Part shown: in pieces, positions 26,757-35,231 of the stretch
Layout of the letters: every line of letters begins with the position of its first letter
How positions within the stretch are numbered: position 1 is the stretch's first letter
DNA from: QHXQ01 sp045807745
GTDB lineage: Bacteria; Acidobacteriota; Blastocatellia; Pyrinomonadales; Pyrinomonadaceae
Direction: 5' to 3'
Assembly: GCA_045807745.1 (NCBI GenBank)
Contig: JBJMGT010000015.1
Span: 1-64,000 of the forward strand
DNA: 64,000 nt
The notes under the pieces: model-generated
The model's database searches: none
Told to the model about the DNA's origin: nothing
What the model saw: the letters and a program-made list of their open reading frames with translations, nothing else
Program-made: the position numbers and the translations under genes

Positions 26757-28331
26757 ATGTCCGTTAAGCTCACAACAAGTCTCTCGCAACGTCTGGTGCT
26801 GACGCCGCAGTTGCGCCAGCGCATAGAGATGTTGCAGATGACCTCGCTGGAATTGAGCGAGCTGATCCAACAACAGATGTTGGAGAATCCCGTCCTCGAA
26901 GAAGTGCCCGCGCAGGAAGAGAAGCGCGAGTTGGAAGAGAATATTCTCGATCAACTTTCGTCTGGCAACAACGAACTGGACGCGGCGGCCGTCGCGGCAG
27001 ACATGGGGCCGGCCGCCTCGAACGGTGCGGGCGACGCCGCCGCGATTGAAGCCGCCAGCCTAAGCACGGAAGCGCCGGAGGCGACTGCGCCCGCGAGCGA
27101 AGGCGGCGAGGAGTTTGAAGGCGAGCCGGCGGAGCGCGACTCGTTTGAGGAGATCGATTTCGGGCGTGAGTTTCAGGAATATCTCGATCCGGGTTACAAG
27201 ACGCAGGAGTGGGAGTACAAGGAGGACGAGCCGACCTTTGAGCAGTTTCTAACGCGCCCCATCTCGCTCGCCGAGCACCTCGGCGAGCAGTTGCACCTAA
27301 ACGACATCCCCGAAGAGTTGATCCCGGTCGCAGAGGCGGTCATCGGCAACTTAGACCCGGACGGGCGCGTGAATGCGACGAACGAAGAGATCGCGGCGCT
27401 CGGCAACTGGCCCGAAGCGTCGGTCGAAGAGGCGCGGCAGATCATCATGCGTCTTGACCCCATCGGCTGCGGCGCGCGCGATGTGCGCGAATGTCTGCTC
27501 GTCCAACTTGAAGCCTACGGCGCGCTCGACACCTTGGCCGCGCAACTCATCCGCGAGCACGCGCTCTCTGACCTACAACAACACAAGCTGCCGAATCTCT
27601 CGAAACAGTTGAACGTCTCGGTCGAGACGCTGCTCAAAGAGTTGGAGTTGATCCGCACGCTCGACCCTTATCCCGGTCGCCGCTACTCGTCCGAAGAGCC
27701 GGTCTTGATCGTGCCGGAGGTCTTCATTGAAAAGATCGACGATGAATATGTCATCTACTTTCATGACGACGGCAGCCCGCGCCTGCGTTTGAACACCGGC
27801 TATCAGAAGATGTTGGGGCAGACCGACACGAGCAAGGAGACGCGCGACTTCATCAAGGACAAGATGCGTTCGGCCGTCGATCTCCTGCGCAACATCGAGC
27901 ACCGACGGCAGACCATCTATCGCGTGGTCGATTGCATCGTGCGCCGCCAGCGCGAGTTTTTAGATAAGGGCGTGCAGTTTATCCGCCCGATGATGTTGAA
28001 GGACGTGGCCGAAGAGACGGGGATGCATCTTTCGACCATCTCGCGCGTGGTCAATCGCAAGTGGGCGCACACACCGCAGGGCGTGATCGAGTTGCGCCGC
28101 TTCTTCACCGAAGGCATGATGAATGAAGAGGGCGAAGAGGTTTCGACGCGGATCATCAAGCTGCGGATCAAGAAGTTGATTGAAGAAGAGGACACGCATA
28201 ATCCGATCACGGACGATCAGATCGTCAAGATTTTAATCAAGGAAGGCATCAAGTTGTCGCGCCGCACAGTGGCGAAGTATCGCGACCAGATGCAGATTCC
28301 CGGCTCGCGCGAGCGCAAGGCAGTGGTCTGA
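26757..28331 (+). CDS. rpoN: RNA polymerase sigma-54 factor RpoN
   Basis: Alternative sigma factor that recognises -24/-12 promoters and needs AAA+ enhancer-binding activators. 524 residues. Region I is the Gln/Leu-rich start (LSQRLVLTPQLRQRIEML), then an acidic region II (about 55-140), the core-binding domain (DIPEELIPVAEAVIGNLDPDGR), the HTH region (GMHLSTISRVVNRKW) and the RpoN box (SRRTVAKYRDQMQIP, about 500-515). It is conserved in order with lptB upstream and hpf downstream. A near-consensus sigma-54 promoter occurs nearby at 29270. Confidence 0.98.
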   Translation: MSVKLTTSLSQRLVLTPQLRQRIEMLQMTSLELSELIQQQMLENPVLEEVPAQEEKRELEENILDQLSSGNNELDAAAVAADMGPAASNGAGDAAAIEAASLSTEAPEATAPASEGGEEFEGEPAERDSFEEIDFGREFQEYLDPGYKTQEWEYKEDEPTFEQFLTRPISLAEHLGEQLHLNDIPEELIPVAEAVIGNLDPDGRVNATNEEIAALGNWPEASVEEARQIIMRLDPIGCGARDVRECLLVQLEAYGALDTLAAQLIREHALSDLQQHKLPNLSKQLNVSVETLLKELELIRTLDPYPGRRYSSEEPVLIVPEVFIEKIDDEYVIYFHDDGSPRLRLNTGYQKMLGQTDTSKETRDFIKDKMRSAVDLLRNIEHRRQTIYRVVDCIVRRQREFLDKGVQFIRPMMLKDVAEETGMHLSTISRVVNRKWAHTPQGVIELRRFFTEGMMNEEGEEVSTRIIKLRIKKLIEEEDTHNPITDDQIVKILIKEGIKLSRRTVAKYRDQMQIPGSRERKAVV

Positions 28332-28461
28332 CCTTAAGCGCCGCCAGCCGGGCCAGTTTTAGCAGTAACATCAAGCAAGCGGGTCGGCCTACAAGATCGG
28401 CGCGGAGCATTTTTGTCCGTCCGTCGCACTTTTTCAGGCCGGCGTAAGGGGAGGGCAGCTA

Positions 28462-28992
28462 ATGAAATTCGAGTACACCGGCCGGCACATGGATGTGACC
28501 CCCGCCATCCGTCGTCACGTCGAAGAGCACTTCAGCAAGATCGATCACATCTTCAACGACACCACGGCGCGCGCCCACATCATCATCGAAGTTGAGAAGA
28601 ACCGGCAGATCGGCGAAGTGCTCTTGCACTGGCGCGAGCACACGCTGACGGCGCGCGACATCAACGCCGACATGTATCAGGCGCTCACCCGCGCCATCGC
28701 CAAGATCGAGAAGCAGGCCATCAAGCTCAAGAAGAAGATCATCGAGCGCAAGCAGGGCGGGCAATCGCTCGCCACACTCGCACCTGACAACGGACGCGTC
28801 GAAGCGGCCGAGCGCGGCCCGCGCATCATCAACGCGCGGCGTTACAACATCAAACCGATGACGCCCGAAGAGGCCGCGCTGCGCCTGTCGGAAGACAGCA
28901 ATCAGTTCCTCGTCTTCCGCGACTCCGACACCAGCCGCATCGGCGTGCTCTACAAACGCAAAGACGGCAACTACGGCCTGATCGAGCCGTGA
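28462..28992 (+). CDS. hpf: ribosome hibernation-promoting factor HPF, long form
   Basis: 176 residues. N-terminal HPF/RaiA ribosome-binding domain (1-100: MKFEYTGRHMDVTPAIRRHV, HIIIEVEKNRQIGEV, DINADMYQALTRAI) and C-terminal dimerisation domain (about 115-176: INARRYNIKPMTPEEAALRL, QFLVFRDSDTSRIGVLYKR). Having both domains marks the long form, which dimerises 70S into inactive 100S ribosomes without a separate RMF. GGAGG-type SD (GGGGAGGGCAGCTA) immediately precedes the ATG. Placement after rpoN is common. An intrinsic terminator follows. Confidence 0.97.
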   Translation: MKFEYTGRHMDVTPAIRRHVEEHFSKIDHIFNDTTARAHIIIEVEKNRQIGEVLLHWREHTLTARDINADMYQALTRAIAKIEKQAIKLKKKIIERKQGGQSLATLAPDNGRVEAAERGPRIINARRYNIKPMTPEEAALRLSEDSNQFLVFRDSDTSRIGVLYKRKDGNYGLIEP

Positions 28993-29021
28993 AGGCAGGG
29001 GCGTAAACAGTTCTGCACTGG

Positions 29022-29051
29022 AAAGGGCAAGGCCATGCGCCTTGCCTTTTT
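29022..29051 (+). terminator. intrinsic terminator after hpf
   Basis: GGCAAGGC (29026-29033) pairs with GCCTTGCC (29039-29046) around a 5-nt loop, preceded by AAA and followed by five T. It ends the lptCA-lptB-rpoN-hpf run. Confidence 0.85.
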
Positions 29052-29106
29052 CATTGCCGGCTTAAGCGTGCACAAGGTGTGTGGCTTTAGTAAATCGTTA
29101 GGGTAA

Positions 29107-29179
29107 TGAGCCTGGGAGGACTCGAACCTCCAACCCCAATCTTAGGAGGATTGTGCTCTATCCTTTGAGCTACAGGCCC
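29107..29179 (-). tRNA. tRNA-Arg (anticodon CCU)
   Basis: On the minus strand the cloverleaf begins GGGCCTG and its acceptor stem closes with CAGGCTC (one G-U). The anticodon stem CAATC/GATTG flanks the loop CTCCTAA, giving anticodon CCU for AGG codons. The T arm has GGAGG-TTCGAGT-CCTCC. The discriminator base is A; CCA is not encoded. Confidence 0.95.
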
Positions 29180-29188
29180 TGCGCGTTG

Positions 29189-29218
29189 ATTATCGCAAAT
29201 GCTTGCGAAATGTGGCAA
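29189..29218 (-). promoter_or_regulatory. promoter of the tRNA-Arg gene
   Basis: On the minus strand TTGCCA (29218-29213), an 18-bp spacer and GATAAT (29194-29189) lie about 9 bp upstream of the mature tRNA 5' end, a spacing that would leave a very short 5' leader. Confidence 0.6.
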
Positions 29219-29269
29219 GAAGCATATACCTAATAGTCCCGCTAAACGCACCCACCACAAGTAAGTTGG

Positions 29270-29286
29270 TTGGCACGAGCGTTGCC
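29270..29286 (+). promoter_or_regulatory. near-consensus sigma-54 (-24/-12) promoter
   Basis: TTGGCACGAGCGTTGCC fits the sigma-54 consensus TGGCACG-N4-TTGC, with GG and GC exactly 10 bases apart. Transcription would start near 29297, about 240 nt upstream of the histidine kinase gene at 29535. The 29180-29534 gap otherwise shows no gene I can support. Confidence 0.7.
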
Positions 29287-29534
29287 CTAACGGCTCGCGT
29301 AGAGCGTTCTGACGCCGTCGTTGCGTCGGAATGGGATGATGTACCGGGCGTTTTGCCTATGCCGTGGGGTATAAGACTACATCCCGCCGCTCAGCTTTCC
29401 CATTGAGCACAAGCCGCTACCCACGCAGGTCTCGACAGACGCCCCGACCTGTTCAGACCAAATTCAACTTTACAAATAGAACCCTAACCGCGTGGAAGCA
29501 TAAATAGAGATACCACTAATTAGGTAAAAACGGC

Positions 29535-31436
29535 ATGACGCTGAATAGTATCAGGACGAAAATCATCGGCGGATACATATTGTTCGTCGTATTGAGCCTG
29601 TCCTTCTTGGGGCTGAACTACGGCCTTGTGAATTCGACCGTGAATAAGACCGACCGGATCTACCGAGACAGCGAATGGGCGCGTTCGGAGATGGAGACGG
29701 AAAATATTTTCTGGCGACAGGTCATCGCCATGTCTGATTATTTTCTGACTGGCGCAGAAGAGCATAACACGAAAGTTCACGAGTATCAGCAGATTGTTGT
29801 CGCGCAGTTGGCCGCGCTCGAAGCCTCAGTGCCAAGCACGGAAGAACGGGCGGCGGTACGGCAGTTGAAAAGCCGCTACGAGTTGGTTGGCACCAAGTTT
29901 GAAAAAGCCGCGGCGCTCTACCGGGCCAGCCAAGTGGCAGAGGCCAAGCGCGTAGCCCTGGCGGAGATCGATCCGGCCGTAGCGCAGATGGAGGAAGCGT
30001 GGGAGCAGTTCTTGGCATTGAAAAGGGCTGAGATCGATATGGCCATCAAACAAATTAGAGCCAACAAACGATACGCCTGGATGCTGCCTGCCCTCACGCC
30101 CATGATTGAGAACACCGAAGCCATCTACGCTGAGGATCAGGCGCTCCTACACATGCTAGATGCGGAAGAAAATTTCCTGAAACAGGTGGTGGCCCTCACA
30201 AACCTGCTCGTCTTCAACGAACGGGCACACCTCGATGAGTTTGACAAGTTCGGGCAGGGCTTTCATGAGGAGTTGAGCAGTGAAAAGTCCTTTACCGAAA
30301 CCGGCGATGAGTCAGACCTATTAAATCTCATCAAGGCCAAGCACATAGCATTCTCCAATGCCTTTTATGAGATGGCGCGGTTCTATAAGAGCGGCGAGCG
30401 CGCCCGTGCCCTGCGCGCTGAAATGGACAAGGTTGATCCGGCCGAAGATGAGTTGGCGCAAGCACTCAAACAGTTCTATCCGCTCAAGCAGCAGGACATG
30501 AAAGGGCGGCTGGCGAACGTGCTGCTCGTCGATGAGACGGCGCTCTCCATCACCAAGAATCTAGGCATCTGGGTCTTCCTCACCTTGATCATCGGTCTCA
30601 TCGTCGGCGCACTCAGCGCCATCAGGATTACCCGACCGGTCAGGCAACTGGCCGAAGCCACGCAAAGGATCGCCGCCGGCGATTTCAGCGCGCGGCTGGG
30701 CGTGAAAAGCAAAGACGAAATCGGCCAATTATCGCGCTCGTTCAATAGCATGGTCGAAACTCTTCAGGGCACGACCGTCTCCAAAGACTACGTGGACGGC
30801 ATCCTCTGCTCAATGAGCAACTCGCTCGTGGTGGCGTCGGCGGACGGGCGCATCGTGACCGTGAACACCGCGACCTGCCGGATGTTGGGTTACATGGAAG
30901 CGGAGCTAAAGGGGTGGCCTTTAGCGATGCTATTTGCGCCCGACGATGAGCCGGAGAGTACTGACTTGGACGACGCCGACACAGCGGGCGACGTGGAGCG
31001 AATCTATCTGGCGAAGGATGGCCGCAGAATCCCCATCTCTTCTTCGCGTACCGCCTTGTGGCTCGATTCCAGCCAGACGCAAGGAACAGTCTGCTTGGCC
31101 AAAGACATTACTGAGCAGAAGCGGGCGGAGGCGGAACGACAGGTCATCTCTGACATAGTCAAGGGCGTGATCACGACAACTAATCTCGACGAGTTACTTA
31201 ACCTCGCACGCCATGCCATCGGCAAACTCCTCTACGCAGAGAACTGCTTCGTCGCGCTGCATGACGAGGCGACCGACATGCTGCATTTCGAGTTTTGGGC
31301 CGACAAGGTTGATCCTGTCCCGCCGCCGCGCCCCGTCGGCCAAGGCTTCAGCAGTTATGTGCTGCGGACGGGCCAATCCCTGCTGCTCACGGAAGAGATA
31401 AAAATCACATGTACGAGCAGGGCGAAGTTCAGATGA
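29535..31436 (+). CDS. hybrid histidine kinase, N-terminal sensor part (frameshifted)
   Basis: 633 codons before a stop. A TM helix (about 9-29) starts an extracytoplasmic helical sensor region (about 30-335), the second TM (about 342-362, NLGIWVFLTLIIGLIVGALS) leads into HAMP (ITRPVRQLAEATQRIAAGDF, about 366-420), a PAS domain (about 425-530) and the first half of a GAF domain (from about 545). The frame runs out mid-GAF at 31436. The -1 frame from an A5 run (31400-31404) reads ...EEIKNHMYEQGEVQ... and continues as the gene at 31409-34003. So this and the next entry are one protein broken at one base, by mutation, sequencing error or, less likely, programmed slippage. Confidence 0.8.
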   Translation: MTLNSIRTKIIGGYILFVVLSLSFLGLNYGLVNSTVNKTDRIYRDSEWARSEMETENIFWRQVIAMSDYFLTGAEEHNTKVHEYQQIVVAQLAALEASVPSTEERAAVRQLKSRYELVGTKFEKAAALYRASQVAEAKRVALAEIDPAVAQMEEAWEQFLALKRAEIDMAIKQIRANKRYAWMLPALTPMIENTEAIYAEDQALLHMLDAEENFLKQVVALTNLLVFNERAHLDEFDKFGQGFHEELSSEKSFTETGDESDLLNLIKAKHIAFSNAFYEMARFYKSGERARALRAEMDKVDPAEDELAQALKQFYPLKQQDMKGRLANVLLVDETALSITKNLGIWVFLTLIIGLIVGALSAIRITRPVRQLAEATQRIAAGDFSARLGVKSKDEIGQLSRSFNSMVETLQGTTVSKDYVDGILCSMSNSLVVASADGRIVTVNTATCRMLGYMEAELKGWPLAMLFAPDDEPESTDLDDADTAGDVERIYLAKDGRRIPISSSRTALWLDSSQTQGTVCLAKDITEQKRAEAERQVISDIVKGVITTTNLDELLNLARHAIGKLLYAENCFVALHDEATDMLHFEFWADKVDPVPPPRPVGQGFSSYVLRTGQSLLLTEEIKITCTSRAKFR

Positions 31437-34003
31437 GCGGGTCTGATTCCACTTCGTGGCTGGGTGTGCCGCTGCGGACGCCCGCCCGCACCATCGGCGT
31501 GCTGGCCGTGCAGCACTACGAGGCAGAGGGCGCGTATAGCCAACGCGACCTTGAATTTCTCTCCTCGGTCGGAGATCAGATCGCCATGGCGATTGAGCGC
31601 AAGCGAGCCGAAGAGCAGTTGAGGACCAGTGAAATGCTGCTCGCCGAATCACAGCGGATCGCGCGCCTCGGCAGCTTCCAGCTTGACTTGACGACGGGCA
31701 AAGTGAAGTGGTCTGAGGAAACGTGGCGCATCTTCGGTCTTGCGCAGCGCGCCGAATTTACTTATGAGGAATATCTGCGCAGCGTGCACCCGGACGACCT
31801 CGCTCTCGTCAAAGGTGTTTCCCGTAAGGTCAAACTCGAAAACGTGTTCCAGCCCTATTACCATCGCATCATTCTGCCCGACGGCTCAGTGCGCGTCATC
31901 ACCACGAACGGGAATCTCATCTATGGCAAGGATGGTCGCCCGGTAAAATTCATAGGTGTGCACCAAGACATCACTGAACAGAAGCAGATGGAAGAGGAAC
32001 TAAAGCAGGCGCGCGATACTGCCATCGAATCGGCGCGGCTCAAGTCGGAATTCCTGGCCAACATGAGCCACGAGATACGCACGCCGATGAATGGCGTCAT
32101 CGGCATGACCGGCCTCCTGCTCGACACGGAACTGAACGCCGAGCAGCGTGATTTCGCCGCAACGATCCGCGCCAGCGGCGACGCGCTCTTAACGATCATC
32201 AATGACATTCTGGATTTCTCAAAGATCGAGGCGGGCAAGCTCCAGTTCGAGATGTTGGACTTCAATCTAAGCAATGCCATTGAAAGCACGGTGGAACTGC
32301 TGGCCGAGCGGGCGCATGAGAAAAAGATCGAGCTGGCCTCGCTCATCTACAGCGACGTGCCGACCGACCTGCGGGGTGATCCGGGTCGGCTGCGGCAAGT
32401 GCTGACCAACCTGATCGGCAACGCCTTGAAGTTTACCGAACATGGCGAGGTTATCGTGCGGGCCGGCAAAGAAAGCGAGACAGCCGAGGATGTCTCGATC
32501 CGCTTTTCGGTGCGCGATACGGGGATCGGCATCAGCGCAGACGCCCAACGAAATCTCTTCCAAGCCTTCACCCAAGCCGACGGCTCGACCACGCGCAAGT
32601 ACGGCGGCACGGGGCTGGGGCTGGCCATCTCGAAACAGTTGGTCGAATTGATGGGCGGCGAGATCGGGGTCGAGAGCGTGCCCGGCGAAGGCTCGACTTT
32701 CTGGTTTACGGCCCGCTTCAACAAGCAGCCGGCCGACATCGTCAGGGTGCAACCGAAAGCTCTAAGTCTGGCTAACCTGCGGGCGCTGATTGTTGATGAC
32801 AACGCGACTAATCGGAAGATTCTCGCCCATCAACTCGGCTCATGGGGGATGATTCATGACAAGGCCGAGTCGGGCGCGCAAGCGCTTGAGTTGTTGCGCG
32901 CCGCCGCCCGTCGCAACGAAGCATATGATCTAGCCGTGCTCGACTTGATGATGCCGGGCATGGATGGCTTTGAGTTGGCGCGAGCCATCAAGTCTGACCC
33001 GGATATCGCAGGTGTGCGCTTGGTGCTCCTGACATCTTACGGCGAGCGCGGTCATGGGGCGACGGCTCGAGAAGCCGGTGTGGCCGCCTATCTCACCAAG
33101 CCCGTGCGCCAGTCTCAACTATTCGACTGCTTAACAGATGTCATCAGCCGCGCGACCGGCACACCAGAGTCGGCGGTGGCCGACGCGCACGCACCAACGA
33201 AGCTGCTCACTAAACATACATTAACGGAGACGAAGATGACGGCAAACAAACTCATACTCTTGGCCGAAGATAACATCGTGAACCAGAAAGTGGCCGTGCG
33301 CCAACTGCAAAAGCTGGGTTACCGCGCAGACGCCGTCGCCAACGGGCGCGAGGCGCTCGAAGCTTTAAGCCGCATCGCTTACGATCTGGTATTGATGGAC
33401 TGCCAGATGCCTGAACTGGATGGCTACGAAGCGACCGCCGAAATCCGCCGCCGCGAAGGCTCGACGAGACACACGCCGATTGTGGCCATGACGGCGCACG
33501 CGCTCGAAGGCGAACGTGAGAAATGTATCGCCGCAGGGATGGATGACTACATCTCGAAACCGGTCAAGCCTGAAGAGTTGGGCGCGGTGCTGGATAGACT
33601 GTTGAATACTGCCGGCCACGGCGTGGAGACCGATGCCACGCCGGCGCAAGCGGCCGTAGCGCCTGTGGACATGGAACGACTGCACCTCATGATGGGCGAC
33701 GACCCGGAGGAAATCTCCGAGATACTCGGTGTTTACCTGAGTGAGATGGCTAAGAGCTTTATCCAATTAGGTAGCGCCATCGAGGCTGGGAACGCAGACG
33801 AAGTGAGCTTGATTGCGCACAACTGTATGGGTGTCAGTGCGAACTGCGGCATGGTTGCGCTCGTCGAACCGTTGCGCAAGTTGGAACGCATGGGGCACGA
33901 ACAGCAACTGGCGGATGCCGCCCCGCTCGGTTTGCAGGTGGGCCGAGAGTTTGACAGAGTCAAGACATTCTTGCAGGAGAATCTGGCCCAAGTAGCGGTT
34001 TGA
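31409..34003 (+). CDS. hybrid histidine kinase, C-terminal catalytic part
   Basis: 864 residues continuing the sensor kinase at 29535. Order: end of GAF (1-60), PAS with PAC (about 75-195, EEYLRSVHPDDL), HisKA with His221 (ANMSHEIRTPMNGVIG), HATPase (about 320-435, DTGIGIS, GGTGLGLAISKQLVELMGG), receiver 1 with Asp at about 512 (AVLDLMMPGMDG), receiver 2 with Asp664 (LVLMDCQMPELDG), and a C-terminal HPt domain with His804 (LIAHNCMG). The usual HPt Lys (HxxKG) is Met here. This is a complete phosphorelay in one chain. It is followed at 19 bp by a lone receiver and then a lone HPt protein, which probably belong to the same pathway. Confidence 0.88.
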   Translation: MYEQGEVQMSGSDSTSWLGVPLRTPARTIGVLAVQHYEAEGAYSQRDLEFLSSVGDQIAMAIERKRAEEQLRTSEMLLAESQRIARLGSFQLDLTTGKVKWSEETWRIFGLAQRAEFTYEEYLRSVHPDDLALVKGVSRKVKLENVFQPYYHRIILPDGSVRVITTNGNLIYGKDGRPVKFIGVHQDITEQKQMEEELKQARDTAIESARLKSEFLANMSHEIRTPMNGVIGMTGLLLDTELNAEQRDFAATIRASGDALLTIINDILDFSKIEAGKLQFEMLDFNLSNAIESTVELLAERAHEKKIELASLIYSDVPTDLRGDPGRLRQVLTNLIGNALKFTEHGEVIVRAGKESETAEDVSIRFSVRDTGIGISADAQRNLFQAFTQADGSTTRKYGGTGLGLAISKQLVELMGGEIGVESVPGEGSTFWFTARFNKQPADIVRVQPKALSLANLRALIVDDNATNRKILAHQLGSWGMIHDKAESGAQALELLRAAARRNEAYDLAVLDLMMPGMDGFELARAIKSDPDIAGVRLVLLTSYGERGHGATAREAGVAAYLTKPVRQSQLFDCLTDVISRATGTPESAVADAHAPTKLLTKHTLTETKMTANKLILLAEDNIVNQKVAVRQLQKLGYRADAVANGREALEALSRIAYDLVLMDCQMPELDGYEATAEIRRREGSTRHTPIVAMTAHALEGEREKCIAAGMDDYISKPVKPEELGAVLDRLLNTAGHGVETDATPAQAAVAPVDMERLHLMMGDDPEEISEILGVYLSEMAKSFIQLGSAIEAGNADEVSLIAHNCMGVSANCGMVALVEPLRKLERMGHEQQLADAAPLGLQVGREFDRVKTFLQENLAQVAV

Positions 34004-34022
34004 GTGAAAGAGGTCTGAGCAG

Positions 34023-34439
34023 ATGATTTCAAGAACGACTCCGCCTTCGCAGCGCGTCTTAGTGGCCGATGACGATCCCGTCATGCGCCATCTGATCAAT
34101 TCGGCCGTGAAGCAGGAAGGCTACACAGTGGTCTCTGTGGATGATGGCCGCGAGGCTTATCGCATCCTCCAACGGGACGCCGATTTCAAGGCTGCGATTT
34201 TCGACATGATGATGCCGCACCTTGAGGGTCTCGAAATCATCCGGCACATGCGCACGGAAAAACGCCTGTCGCGGATTCCCGTGATGATGGTCACCTCCGA
34301 GCAGTCGCTCAAGCTGATGACGGACAGCTTCGCCGCCGGGGTCGCCGTGTTTCTCCCGAAGCCCTTCACGCACGCGCAACTGCACACGATGCTGCGGATG
34401 CTCTTCAGTAAACAGCCAGCGGAGACGATGTGTCGCTAA
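34023..34439 (+). CDS. single-domain response regulator (CheY-like)
   Basis: 138 residues forming one receiver domain. VLVADDDPVMRHL gives the acidic pocket; AAIFDMMMPHLEG gives the phospho-accepting Asp (about 61); MMVTSEQS and the PKPF lysine motif complete it. There is no output domain, so it acts by protein contact or as a phosphate relay. It follows the hybrid kinase by 19 bp and precedes an HPt gene by 59 bp. Confidence 0.93.
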   Translation: MISRTTPPSQRVLVADDDPVMRHLINSAVKQEGYTVVSVDDGREAYRILQRDADFKAAIFDMMMPHLEGLEIIRHMRTEKRLSRIPVMMVTSEQSLKLMTDSFAAGVAVFLPKPFTHAQLHTMLRMLFSKQPAETMCR

Positions 34440-34498
34440 CAAAGTAACGTGCGCTCCAACCTGCCTTATGCAGTGAGCCTCGAATTGAGAAGGGAAAC

Positions 34499-34939
34499 AT
34501 GTCAAGCAACTACCTTGAGATCGATAACAACAGAGACCAGACAGCAATTCTATCGTTGGGCGCGAGTGCTCCGCACAGGGTGAGTGAGATGATAGACATG
34601 ACAATGCTCTTCAGCCTGGAAGCGGCCCAGTTAGAGGGCGAGCCGGATATAATCGTCGAGTTGATCGACCTGTACCTCGCTGATGTGCCGCTCCGCATCG
34701 CCGCCATGCAAGCTGCGATTGCGGTCAAAGACGAACGGGCGCTCAAGCACGCGGCCCACAATCTCAAGGGCAGCAGCGCTAATCTCGGAGCTTACCAACT
34801 GGCGGCGCGTTGTGCGGACATCGAGCAAGCAGATGGCAACGACCCATTTCAAAGCAGCAGCGCACTCTTGGCCCAATTGGAGCAGGAATTCGAACGCGTG
34901 CGGCAAGTCTTCACAGCCGAGCGCCAGAGAAGATTGTAA
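34499..34939 (+). CDS. HPt-domain phosphotransfer protein
   Basis: 146 residues. A short unconserved N-terminus (1-30) is followed by a four-helix HPt domain with the phospho-His motif HAAHNLKGSSANLGA (about 78-92), all key residues intact. It probably passes phosphate between the hybrid kinase and the receiver protein just upstream. A strong hairpin terminator ends this unit. Confidence 0.92.
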   Translation: MSSNYLEIDNNRDQTAILSLGASAPHRVSEMIDMTMLFSLEAAQLEGEPDIIVELIDLYLADVPLRIAAMQAAIAVKDERALKHAAHNLKGSSANLGAYQLAARCADIEQADGNDPFQSSSALLAQLEQEFERVRQVFTAERQRRL

Positions 34940-34977
34940 GCCGGCTTAATAATCATAATTTCATAGAGATCGAGTAG

Positions 34978-35010
34978 AAACAGGGAGGGGCCAGCGGCCC
35001 CTCCCTGTTT
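34978..35010. terminator. bidirectional intrinsic terminator after the phosphorelay operon
   Basis: Perfect 15-bp stem: AAACAGGGAGGGGCC (34978-34992) and its complement (34996-35010) with a 3-nt loop AGC. The A/T ends provide T-runs on either strand. The rest of the 34940-35231 gap shows no gene. Confidence 0.9.
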
Positions 35011-35231
35011 GCCGTTGTACACGCCAGACCGGGTATGATCCGAACTTCGGGCCGGTTGGTTGACAAAGCGCGTGGGTGCCGTTTACCGCCCTGCGCTTAG
35101 CGCAGCAGCAAATCTGAAACATCATTCATGCTTCATCCTTTTCCTCTCTCCCGCTTAACATTTTCCCCGCGCTGTAATAGATTCCTTTCGCCACCGCTGT
35201 TCATCCTAGTAAATCGCCACCGGAGGGCCGC

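Noticed and set aside
29203..29406. Possible 67-codon gene in the gap after the tRNA
   Set aside because: No ribosome binding site or recognisable domain, and it overlaps the sigma-54 promoter.
31409..34003. Independent soluble histidine kinase starting at 31409
   Set aside because: It starts in the middle of a GAF domain with no ribosome binding site, and joins the upstream gene by one base.
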